NCBI RefSeq assembly: GCF_003148665.1
Contig: NZ_QGGQ01000015.1
Span: 1-64,000, forward strand
DNA length: 64,000 bases
Direction of reading: 5' to 3'
From: Maribacter polysiphoniae
Lineage (GTDB): Bacteria > Bacteroidota > Bacteroidia > Flavobacteriales > Flavobacteriaceae
Shown: in pieces, positions 19,687-26,669 of the stretch
Position numbering within the stretch: position 1 is the first letter of the stretch
How the letters are laid out: each line of letters opens with the position of its first letter
Made by a program: the position numbers and the translations under genes
The notes under the pieces: model-generated
The model's input: only the letters and a program-made list of their open reading frames with translations
The model's database searches: none
Told to the model about the DNA's origin: nothing

Positions 19687-20583
19687 TTATAACGCCAAAT
19701 ATAACTTAATTCTATCAATCTTCTCAATTGGAAAATTCTCAATATTTAACAATTCATCAAAGGAATCTATACTTCCTTTAGCATTTCTGTAATCAATTAT
19801 GCTATTTGCTACATTATTTTGAATATATACTAATTTTGATAGTTTTTTAGCCGATGCCGTATTAATGTTTATTTTTTCAATATCAGGCTTTTTCAGCACC
19901 TGAAATCGCACCAAAGTCCGCTCAACGACCTCCGGTTCCAGTCCGTATACATCATACAATTGTTCATTTACCAGAAAGCCACCCAACCGATTCCTGAATT
20001 TGATTATTCTTTCGGATAATTTATCCCCAATTCCATAAATCGATTTTAATTCACTGGCGGTGACCGAATTAAGATCCTTGACCCCAATCTCCCCAACAAT
20101 CCGATGTTGATTATTTTTATTGTCCACAATATCAGCTGTCCGGGATACTGTTTTTCGTGTGGTATTTCTATTGACCCATTCCGGAAACTTAAAATACGGT
20201 GCCATACGTTTCAGCAAAGAATCCGGAACTCCTGTGACCTTTTGAAATTCCTCAACGCTATTTACGTATGAATTCTTTTTCCGGTAGGCATGCAGCCGAT
20301 CGATCTCCTCTGGGGTCATCCCCAAAGTATATCCTTTATGATCTGAAATATAATTGGGATTGAAGGGAAACAATCGGGTCGAATCTTTTTGAAGCGTCAC
20401 TAGTTTTAGCGAATCCAACTTTTCTTGGGTTTCCCTATCAATGGTCAGACTGGGTTCCAAAGTGTGGGAAGCATTTTTTACCAAGTAGAAAACCACTTGC
20501 AAGACAACAATGATCAAGAGCAAAAAGAAAATCCCACTTTTCTCTTGTTTACTAAAAGAAAAATGGGACTTCATATTCTTCAA
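19687..20583 (-). CDS. Membrane-anchored helix-hairpin-helix (ComEA-like) protein
   Basis: A protein of 298 residues with one transmembrane segment at about residues 17-36 (GIFFLLLIIVVLQVVFYLV) and an exported C-terminal part made of three helix-hairpin-helix modules. These lie around MTPEEIDRLHAYRKKN, TASELKSIYGIGDKLSERI and NINTASAKKLSKLVYIQ. The architecture resembles ComEA, the envelope DNA receptor of natural transformation, but with three HhH repeats instead of one pair. DNA binding outside the membrane is inferred; no other competence gene is in the window. It lies between the AGCS symporter and the acyl-CoA dehydrogenase with short gaps. Confidence 0.85.
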   Translation of the reverse strand: MKNMKSHFSFSKQEKSGIFFLLLIIVVLQVVFYLVKNASHTLEPSLTIDRETQEKLDSLKLVTLQKDSTRLFPFNPNYISDHKGYTLGMTPEEIDRLHAYRKKNSYVNSVEEFQKVTGVPDSLLKRMAPYFKFPEWVNRNTTRKTVSRTADIVDNKNNQHRIVGEIGVKDLNSVTASELKSIYGIGDKLSERIIKFRNRLGGFLVNEQLYDVYGLEPEVVERTLVRFQVLKKPDIEKININTASAKKLSKLVYIQNNVANSIIDYRNAKGSIDSFDELLNIENFPIEKIDRIKLYLAL

Positions 20584-20593
20584 ACCGCACTAC

Positions 20594-22207
20594 TTATTTC
20601 CTAACTGTCTTTATAGCACTCATATACTTGTTCATTTCCTCTTTCACTCTTGGAAACAACAATAGAAGACCTATCATATTCGGAAATACCAATGCCAAAA
20701 TCATTGCATCCGAAAAAGCAAATACAGCGCCCATAGAGGCTGAAGCCCCAATTACGATAAAAGCGATGAACAAAATTTTGTAAACCAAATCAGCAATTTT
20801 CCCCCTACCGAACAAAAATTTCCAGGATTGAAGTCCATAATAAGACCATGATATCATCGTTGAAACCGCAAAAAGCACCACTGCCAAGGTCAATACGTAC
20901 GGGAACCAAGGAATGACGGATTCAAAGGCCATTGATGTTAAATTAACACCACCCAAAGACACTCCGTTGACAATAACATTTCCGGCACCATCACCACCAT
21001 ATTCAAAAACGCCTCCGCTGTTGTAAAATATAATCACCAAAGCCGTCATGGTACAAATCACCACCGTATCGATAAACGGCTCTAAAAGGGCCACAATACC
21101 TTCACTGGCCGGGTATTTGGTTTTTACGGCAGAATGCGCAATAGCCGCTGAACCGGCTCCGGCCTCATTGGAGAAAACGGCTCTTCTAAAGCCTACGATC
21201 AACACCCCGAACAATCCTCCTAGTCCGGCTTCGGGTGTAAACGCCCCTTTAAAAATAAGCACGAATGCATCGTCGATATATGAAAAGTTCGCGAAAATCA
21301 CAATAAGACAGGCAATGGCATATATAATTGCCATGAACGGCACTATTTTTTCTGTTACGGAAGCAATTCTTTTGATTCCCCCGATAATAACGATACCGAC
21401 AACAATGGCCAAAAGCACTCCAATGATAAATCCTGTTGATCCACCTTGTAATCCCATCATTGCCGCCAATTGTTCCGCTGCCTGATTTGACTGTACAGCG
21501 TTGCCACCACCAAAGGAGGCCCCAACACAAAGTATAGCGAAAACAACGGCCAATGCCTTACCAAGACCTGTATAACCCCTTTCCTTCAAACCTCTGGAAA
21601 GATAATACATCGGCCCCCCATGAACGGTACCATCCGCATCAAAATCACGGTACTTAACCCCCAAGGTACATTCGACGAATTTGGTAGACATACTCAATAA
21701 GCCACATAAAATCATCCAGAATGTAGCTCCAGGACCACCAATGGCAATTGCCAAGGCGACACCAGCAATATTCCCTAAGCCTACAGTACCTGAAACAGCT
21801 GTTGCCAGGGCTTGAAAGTGGCTTACCTCCCCATGCTTGCTCTCATCACGAATGGTATCAGGCAAATCTCCATCAACAATATTAACCTCTGCCTTTTCCA
21901 CACCATGACCTTCAGGTGCCTCCAGTTCGTCATACTTACCCCTAACCACATTAATGGCCAATGGGAACTTGGTGATATTGACAAAACCAAAATACAAAGT
22001 AAAAAAAGTAGCCCCTAGTACCAATACAATCACAACAAGGGGTATACCGGTTCCGGGAACCTGCCAAAATACTATTCCTTCCCAAACTGCAGTAATAGGC
22101 TCAAACCAAGCATTTATTCGCTCGTCGATTCCCATTTCTGATGTTTCTTGGGAAAAAGTTACAAAAGGCAACAAAAAGAAAAGAAAAGAAAGCATTTTAT
22201 ACTTCAT
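20594..22207 (-). CDS. Sodium:alanine/glycine symporter (AGCS family)
   Basis: Inner-membrane amino acid carrier of 537 residues, with an N-terminal hydrophobic segment and about ten further spans. Family signatures are GNIAGVALAIAIGGPGATFW and GFRRAVFSNEAGAGSAAIAH. An N-terminal extension with a signal-like start (LSFLFFLLPFVTFSQ) precedes the first family helix. The family imports alanine or glycine with Na+; the precise substrate cannot be read from sequence. The stop is 10 bases from the HhH gene, suggesting an operon. A 90-base gap separates it from the upstream K+ channel gene. Confidence 0.93.
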   Translation of the reverse strand: MKYKMLSFLFFLLPFVTFSQETSEMGIDERINAWFEPITAVWEGIVFWQVPGTGIPLVVIVLVLGATFFTLYFGFVNITKFPLAINVVRGKYDELEAPEGHGVEKAEVNIVDGDLPDTIRDESKHGEVSHFQALATAVSGTVGLGNIAGVALAIAIGGPGATFWMILCGLLSMSTKFVECTLGVKYRDFDADGTVHGGPMYYLSRGLKERGYTGLGKALAVVFAILCVGASFGGGNAVQSNQAAEQLAAMMGLQGGSTGFIIGVLLAIVVGIVIIGGIKRIASVTEKIVPFMAIIYAIACLIVIFANFSYIDDAFVLIFKGAFTPEAGLGGLFGVLIVGFRRAVFSNEAGAGSAAIAHSAVKTKYPASEGIVALLEPFIDTVVICTMTALVIIFYNSGGVFEYGGDGAGNVIVNGVSLGGVNLTSMAFESVIPWFPYVLTLAVVLFAVSTMISWSYYGLQSWKFLFGRGKIADLVYKILFIAFIVIGASASMGAVFAFSDAMILALVFPNMIGLLLLFPRVKEEMNKYMSAIKTVRK

Positions 22208-22297
22208 AAGGTCTAATTAGGTTGGTTAAAAAAACGAATTAAGCAATATCTAAAAAAAAACTGTTCAATCAAAGAGTAATAGACAAAAAGAAACTTG

Positions 22298-23302
22298 TTA
22301 TAGATTAAACATTTCGTTTAATCTTCGAATCTGTTCAGGCCTTCCCAAAACAATAATCTTACTTTTGGGCTGCAGTTGCATATCGGCCTCCGGGTTAATG
22401 GTGTATTTGCCATCCGGTGCGATATAACCTATTATGGTACACCCCGTCTTACGCCTTAAATCAAGATCTCGAAGGGACTTGTGATCTCCCTGTTCTGCAA
22501 AATCCTCAATAGCGACTTCCTCTAGGTTTGTGGTATGTTCGCCTTCCAACGACAACTCGTCCATAAACGAAATCAAATCGGGCATTACCACTAACGAGGC
22601 CATATGGTCACCACCGATTTTATCGGGCATGATCACTTGGTTGGCACCGGCCAGTATCAATTTTTTCTGTGATGTGACCAGCGATGCCCTACTTATGATA
22701 TTCAATTTTTTGTTCAATTGTCTAGCGGATAAAACCACAAACAGGTTTGCTGCATCTTCGGGCAATGTGGTAATAATATTATCGGCCCGTTCTATTCCGG
22801 CTTCCATCAACACCTCATCATCATTGGCATCCCCTTCGACAAATAAGATACTATCCTCAAATTTATCAATGACCTCCCGATCCTTTTCGACAACGACAAA
22901 AGGCCTATTAAAGGCTTTCAGTCTAATGGCCGCTTGATTTCCATTTCGACCAAAACCACAGATAATCACATGGTTGGATAGTGCATTGATCATGTTCTTC
23001 ACTTTTTTCTTTTTTAAAATATCCATGGTATTCCTACTTAAAATATACTCCGTTATCACTGAAATGGAAAATGCAAATATGAATACACTTGAGATTATTA
23101 AAAATACCGTAAAAACCTTTGCTTCCCCGCTTAATGGGCCTACTTCGGAAAAACCGACCGTAGTTACCGTTATAACGGTCATGTAAAAGGCATCCAACCA
23201 AGATAGATTGGACAATATCCTATAACCTATGATCCCAGTCGCCAGAACAAACCCAATCAAAGCGATGGCCAAATAGATTTTAGAACGAAAAAGTCGAATC
23301 AT
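22298..23302 (-). CDS. Potassium channel with RCK (TrkA-N/TrkA-C) domains
   Basis: Two-span channel of 334 residues: TM1 about 8-27, pore helix and filter about 40-56, TM2 about 63-85. An RCK/TrkA-N Rossmann domain follows (HVIICGFGRNGNQ), then a TrkA-C domain (about 250-334). The layout matches MthK-type channels gated by an intracellular ring. The selectivity filter reads TVGFSEV (from residue 48) where TVGYGD is canonical, so the second filter Gly is Ser. An ATG at 23302, one base after the PspC stop, is the likely start; a TTG four codons earlier would overlap PspC. Likely role: K+ flux with nucleotide or ion sensing. Confidence 0.9.
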   Translation of the reverse strand: MIRLFRSKIYLAIALIGFVLATGIIGYRILSNLSWLDAFYMTVITVTTVGFSEVGPLSGEAKVFTVFLIISSVFIFAFSISVITEYILSRNTMDILKKKKVKNMINALSNHVIICGFGRNGNQAAIRLKAFNRPFVVVEKDREVIDKFEDSILFVEGDANDDEVLMEAGIERADNIITTLPEDAANLFVVLSARQLNKKLNIISRASLVTSQKKLILAGANQVIMPDKIGGDHMASLVVMPDLISFMDELSLEGEHTTNLEEVAIEDFAEQGDHKSLRDLDLRRKTGCTIIGYIAPDGKYTINPEADMQLQPKSKIIVLGRPEQIRRLNEMFNL

Positions 23303-23303
23303 A

Positions 23304-23531
23304 TTAAAGATCAAAAACTGAGGTTCTTTTGGTATATACCAAATCTTTGATCTTTAACCAAAAAGCCAAAAAAAGATAGAGTGCAAACCCAAACCCCAAA
23401 GTTACGAATGTAAGGTAAATGAACGACGTTCTAACCACTCTGGCACGAATCCCCATGCGTTCTGCAATTCGCCTACATACCTCGAATCCCCTTTTTTGAA
23501 AATAATATAAAAGTTGATAGAAAACATTCAT
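23304..23531 (-). CDS. PspC-domain protein
   Basis: Short membrane protein of 75 residues with the PspC pattern: a basic N-terminal helix (FEVCRRIAERMGIRARVVR) followed by a hydrophobic segment at about residues 36-60 (SFIYLTFVTLGFGFALYLFLAFWL). PspC domains occur in envelope-stress systems. This is a stand-alone minimal version with no PspA or PspB in the window. The gene lies between DUF2851 (9-base gap) and the K+ channel, whose ATG follows its stop by one base. That tight coupling suggests co-translation. Confidence 0.88.
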   Translation of the reverse strand: MNVFYQLLYYFQKRGFEVCRRIAERMGIRARVVRTSFIYLTFVTLGFGFALYLFLAFWLKIKDLVYTKRTSVFDL

Positions 23532-23540
23532 AATTTAAAA

Positions 23541-24824
23541 TTAAATATTTCCGTGCAATAAACTACTACCTATTACACATTGAAGACATTTATTTTTTGT
23601 ACAATAAGCCTTGTAGAGTTGTAATACCGCTTGACTATCGAAAGCCGTTTTCATTTCCAATCCAAGTACATTGAATTTTTTCAACACCGCGTTATCCTCT
23701 TTCTTTATCTGCGCTATTATTTTAAAAATAGCGGTAATGACATCTTTACCCCTATGGCGCCCATAACAAAATTTCAATGGGAGGACCGTATTCATAATCA
23801 AAAGGTCGATAAATGGCCTTGTCAACTTCTTCGTACTCTTTTTTGATACTTTCCCAAAAGTAAAATGATCATCCCAATACCGGCTCGCCGAAACCTCAAA
23901 AATAGTGTACAGTTCCTCCAGGTCATTGGCAGTCATCAGCTTTTGAAAAAGATTCTCGTGCCTTTCATACAAATTAGCGATTTGTGAAAGCCTAAGGGTA
24001 GGGAAATTGGACGGACGAAGTTTAAAGTATTCCGGACTCTGGACGCTTTCTTGGACAAGGCCGAACTTTGTTCTTAAATAGGTATACTCTTCCCGTAAAG
24101 CAATCAAATAGCCATCCATTGAATCTTGATGATCCAACAATCCCCCCAAACCGAAAAGAACACTCTCTAATTGATGTGTATTACCCCGTAGCTTTCTAAC
24201 AATTGAAAAATCCAAAGCTTGGGCAATGCTCAAGAATGATTGTCCGTTTATATTCAATCCGAAATTCTTGAGTAGTAAATTGAATGTCACTTTTTCCCAG
24301 TCATTTTTAGAATCTTCCAAAAGGGACTGAACCAAAGTGGACTTCTGTTCCAAACGCTCAATATAGAGTCGCTCGAGCCAATTACCCAATGTAAATCCAT
24401 CGATGTTGGAAATGTCATTTTCGCAGTTGATGAATTTTGTCGAACGTTTATCGAACAAGCGCCGGTAGTTGACCAAAAGATCTTCGGACACGTACTTCCT
24501 CAACTCCAGGGTAGGGATTATGGTACGATCCTTTCTGTATATTTCCATATCATCATACCAAACAACATGCAAAATGATATTGTCATAATTGGTATCCTCT
24601 TCATGGTGGTGTGCATACCAGTCCGATGCGTTGATATGCACTTCCACATTGCCTGCCCAAAGTTGTCCGCCGATACGTATTTTGGCATTAAAGAAATCGG
24701 GACCTGAAAGATGGTTATGCAACCCCGTGTCCACAATGACCAGAGATTCCTTTTGGTTCGTAACCAACTCTTGCAATGGCAGCTTTTTGTATTTCCAGAC
24801 AAAATGAAGTAAATCCTCCCGCAT
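23541..24824 (-). CDS. DUF2851 family protein
   Basis: Soluble protein of 427 residues matching the DUF2851 family of Bacteroidota, function unknown. Conserved segments are the N-terminal DTGLHNHLSGPDFFNAKIRI and WAGNVEVHINASDWYAHHH, then YDNIILHVVW. The Asp/Glu/His-rich N-terminal block could bind metal or resemble a nuclease fold, but I cannot demonstrate this. Near the C-terminus lies CTKNKCLQC, a Cys-rich motif that could bind zinc. It is first of the minus-strand group DUF2851-PspC-K+ channel. Confidence 0.85.
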   Translation of the reverse strand: MREDLLHFVWKYKKLPLQELVTNQKESLVIVDTGLHNHLSGPDFFNAKIRIGGQLWAGNVEVHINASDWYAHHHEEDTNYDNIILHVVWYDDMEIYRKDRTIIPTLELRKYVSEDLLVNYRRLFDKRSTKFINCENDISNIDGFTLGNWLERLYIERLEQKSTLVQSLLEDSKNDWEKVTFNLLLKNFGLNINGQSFLSIAQALDFSIVRKLRGNTHQLESVLFGLGGLLDHQDSMDGYLIALREEYTYLRTKFGLVQESVQSPEYFKLRPSNFPTLRLSQIANLYERHENLFQKLMTANDLEELYTIFEVSASRYWDDHFTFGKVSKKSTKKLTRPFIDLLIMNTVLPLKFCYGRHRGKDVITAIFKIIAQIKKEDNAVLKKFNVLGLEMKTAFDSQAVLQLYKAYCTKNKCLQCVIGSSLLHGNI

Positions 24825-24835
24825 AGCCCTAAAAT

Positions 24836-24866
24836 AAAAAATCCCGCAAAAATGCGGGACTTTTTT
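24836..24866. terminator. Intrinsic terminator between rhodanese and DUF2851 genes
   Basis: TCCCGCA and TGCGGGA form a 7-bp GC-rich stem with an AAAA loop. T-runs follow on both strands, closest on the minus strand. It ends the single-gene rhodanese transcript 20 bases after its stop codon. Confidence 0.9.
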
Positions 24867-24885
24867 ATAGAATTATTTAGGTCTT

Positions 24886-25197
24886 TTAGCGAACAACCTC
24901 CCCTTCCCAGGCCATAATTCCGCCCTGAAGGTTAAATGCTTTCTTAAATCCCATACCCTTCATTATGTTGCATGCTTGTCCGCTCCTAGCACCTGATCTG
25001 CAATAGACATAATAACTTTTGGACTTATCCAATTTTTCCAGTTCCGAAACAAATTGTTGTCCTAAATAGATATCAATATTACTGGCATCCGGAATAAAGC
25101 CTTGTTGAAATTCAGCCGGTGTCCGAACATCCAATACAAATGCATTATCATCAGCTTTCAGCTGCTCTACCCATTCTTTCTGCGATAAATCTGCCAT
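24886..25197 (-). CDS. Rhodanese-like domain protein
   Basis: Single rhodanese domain of 103 residues with the active-site loop CRSGARS (catalytic C66) and the typical N-terminal segment VLDVRTPAEFQQGFIPDASN. Such proteins carry persulfide sulfur for sulfur transfer or cyanide detoxification. There is no signal peptide, so it is cytoplasmic. A -7-like TATTTTTG lies on the minus strand at 25217-25224. The gene is divergent from the MarR gene and forms its own transcript. Confidence 0.93.
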   Translation of the reverse strand: MADLSQKEWVEQLKADDNAFVLDVRTPAEFQQGFIPDASNIDIYLGQQFVSELEKLDKSKSYYVYCRSGARSGQACNIMKGMGFKKAFNLQGGIMAWEGEVVR

Positions 25198-25341
25198 TTT
25201 CTTAAATTTTAGGATGCAAAAATAATGTATTTAAACAAAATAGAAATAGAAATACGCCGAATACATTGGCCTTACGGATTCATTTCTTCTTTTTAACAGA
25301 AATTTATACCATAGACGCTATTCCAAATCAAACAAATCAAT

Positions 25342-25360
25342 TACATTTGTATATACAAAT
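25342..25360 (+). promoter_or_regulatory. Promoter -7 element overlapping a perfect 16-bp palindrome (putative MarR operator)
   Basis: TACATTTG (25342-25349) matches the -7 consensus TAnnTTTG. It overlaps ATTTGTATATACAAAT (25345-25360), a perfect 16-base palindrome ending 11 bases before the marR ATG. MarR-family dimers bind AT-rich palindromes of this size, and autorepression by covering the promoter is their usual mode. That the product binds here is inference. Confidence 0.65.
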
Positions 25361-25371
25361 ATTGTAAGTAC

Positions 25372-25824
25372 ATGAATGTAGAGGAGCGTATTAAAACATC
25401 GGAGGAAATTCCATTGGAACGAAGGACGATCATTCATATTATGTTGGTCGCAAACGGCATAAACGAAAAATTGGCCATTGCCCTTAAACCCTTTGACATT
25501 TCTATCCAACAATTCAATGTCTTAAGGATTTTAAGGGGGCAAAATGGCAAACCCGCCAATCTTAGCACCTTGAACAAAAGAATGGTCTCAAAAATGAGCA
25601 ATACCACCCGTTTGGTCGATAAACTTATTTTGAAAGGATATGTTGAAAGGCACACCTGTCCTTCAAATCGAAGGAAGGTGGAAATAAATATCACATCAAA
25701 AGGCTTGGATCGACTTTTAAAGATGGATGATGTCGTTTCGAAGACAGAAACCGAAATGTTGGATCAATTTTCAGAGCATGAACTGAAACAATTGAACCTT
25801 TTATTAAATCAATTTAAATCATAA
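25372..25824 (+). CDS. MarR-family transcriptional regulator
   Basis: Winged-helix regulator of 150 residues. The DNA-binding domain spans about 45-110: ISIQQFNVLRILRGQNG, recognition helix around LNKRMVSKMSNTTRLVDKL, and wing with CPSNRRKVEINITSKG. N- and C-terminal helices form the dimer interface. A single Cys lies in the wing and there is no N-terminal redox Cys, so an OhrR-type peroxide sensor is unlikely. It lies 26 bases upstream of the YceI gene in the same direction. Autoregulation through the overlapping palindrome is likely, making YceI a probable target. Confidence 0.93.
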   Translation: MNVEERIKTSEEIPLERRTIIHIMLVANGINEKLAIALKPFDISIQQFNVLRILRGQNGKPANLSTLNKRMVSKMSNTTRLVDKLILKGYVERHTCPSNRRKVEINITSKGLDRLLKMDDVVSKTETEMLDQFSEHELKQLNLLLNQFKS

Positions 25825-25850
25825 TTATTAACAATTCAAAGCAACAACAA

Positions 25851-26429
25851 ATGAAAAAGAATGTATTAGCATTGACCTTAGCCGTAGTATTTGGCTTTAC
25901 AGCATCAGCAACCGAACCCAAAAACGAGGAAAAGAAAGAGGTGAAAACCGATGAAAGCTCAGTCGCTTGGAAAGCCTACAAAGTAACCGGGTCACATAAC
26001 GGAACGGTTGATTTAAAAAGTGGCGCATTAGTATTCGACGAAGGCAAACTCATTGGAGGGGAATTCACCGTTGATATGACTTCCTTGGTCAGTACCGATT
26101 TAGAGGGGGAATATAAAGGTAAATTGGAAGGCCATTTGAAATCGGACGATTTCTTTGGTGTCGAAAAACACCCCACATCAACATTGGTATTCACGAAAGT
26201 AGTGCCAAATGGTAAAAATTCCTATGAAGTAACCGGGGACCTAACCATAAAAGGGTTTACCAAACCAGTGACCTTTGACGTATCCATATATGGTAGCAAA
26301 GCCACTGCCACCATGAAAATCGATAGGGCCGAATACGATGTGCGTTACGGTTCAGGCAGCTTTTTCGATAATTTAGGGGATAAAACAATTTACGATGAAT
26401 TTGATCTTGTTGTAGATTTGGTATTTTAA
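25851..26429 (+). CDS. YceI-family secreted lipid-binding protein
   Basis: A protein of 192 residues with a signal peptide (MKKNVLALTLAVVFGFTASA, cleavage near residue 20) and one YceI domain, a lipocalin-like beta barrel that binds isoprenoid lipids. Conserved parts are GGEFTVDMTSL, HLKSDDFFGVEKHPTS and the end YDEFDLVVDLVF. The mature protein starts with a charged KNEEKKEVKTDE linker. Exact ligand unknown. It is the second and last gene of the marR transcript, closed by the terminator at 26451-26488. Confidence 0.93.
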   Translation: MKKNVLALTLAVVFGFTASATEPKNEEKKEVKTDESSVAWKAYKVTGSHNGTVDLKSGALVFDEGKLIGGEFTVDMTSLVSTDLEGEYKGKLEGHLKSDDFFGVEKHPTSTLVFTKVVPNGKNSYEVTGDLTIKGFTKPVTFDVSIYGSKATATMKIDRAEYDVRYGSGSFFDNLGDKTIYDEFDLVVDLVF

Positions 26430-26450
26430 TAAACTTGACCTCACAAGTGA

Positions 26451-26488
26451 AACTCCGGCTGTTTTTATAACATCCGGAGTTTTTTTTA
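26451..26488 (+). terminator. Intrinsic terminator after the YceI gene
   Basis: AACTCCGG pairs with CCGGAGTT across a 15-base loop, followed by a run of eight T. It isolates the marR-yceI transcript from the trp promoter, which begins 12 bases later. Confidence 0.88.
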
Positions 26489-26499
26489 CAAAAAACGTA

Positions 26500-26530
26500 T
26501 TTGATGTTTAAAAAATCATTTCTATATTTG
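26500..26530 (+). promoter_or_regulatory. trp operon promoter
   Basis: TTTG (26500-26503), a 19-base spacer, then TATATTTG (26523-26530) match the Bacteroidota housekeeping promoter (TTG-N19-TAnnTTTG) at every specified base. This is the best promoter in the window. The predicted start, 4-7 bases after the -7 element, falls almost on the leader-peptide ATG at 26536, so the leader mRNA should have almost no 5' untranslated region. Confidence 0.85.
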
Positions 26531-26535
26531 ATGCA

Positions 26536-26592
26536 ATGAAAAATAACATAACAAATACTTGGTGGTGGAGTAACTTACGGAAAACGTCGTGA
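26536..26592 (+). CDS. trpL: trp operon leader peptide (18 aa, three tandem Trp)
   Basis: A short ORF reads MKNNITNTWWWSNLRKTS and stops at TGA 26590. Codons 9-11 are three consecutive TGG. Three Trp in a row in an 18-residue peptide directly between the trp promoter and a terminator is the hallmark of ribosome-mediated attenuation. The peptide should have no function after translation: the position of the ribosome on it sets the downstream RNA fold. The ATG sits at or near the predicted transcription start, so it may be read as a leaderless message. An ATG at 26531 opens only a two-codon ORF. Confidence 0.9.
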   Translation: MKNNITNTWWWSNLRKTS

Positions 26593-26641
26593 GCGAAGCA
26601 TCATTGTAGTAAAACTATATATAAGGCTTGTCTATCACGAC
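26586..26641 (+). promoter_or_regulatory. trp antiterminator fold
   Basis: Three nested pairings form a structure exclusive with the terminator: GTCGTGA (26586-26592, overlapping the leader stop codon) with TCACGAC (26635-26641); AAGC (26596-26599) with GCTT (26626-26629); and TAGT (26607-26610) with ACTA (26614-26617). The first two capture part of the 3' arm and part of the 5' arm of the terminator. A ribosome stalled on the Trp codons leaves these bases free; one that reaches the stop codon covers them. Confidence 0.7.
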
Positions 26642-26652
26642 AAGCCTTTTTT
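26623..26652 (+). terminator. trp attenuator terminator
   Basis: AAGGCTTGTC (26623-26632) pairs perfectly with GACAAGCCTT (26639-26648) around a TATCAC loop, with six T at 26647-26652. It lies 17 bases ahead of trpE and must be bypassed for operon expression. Confidence 0.92.
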
Positions 26653-26669
26653 AATTCTATAAACTGATC

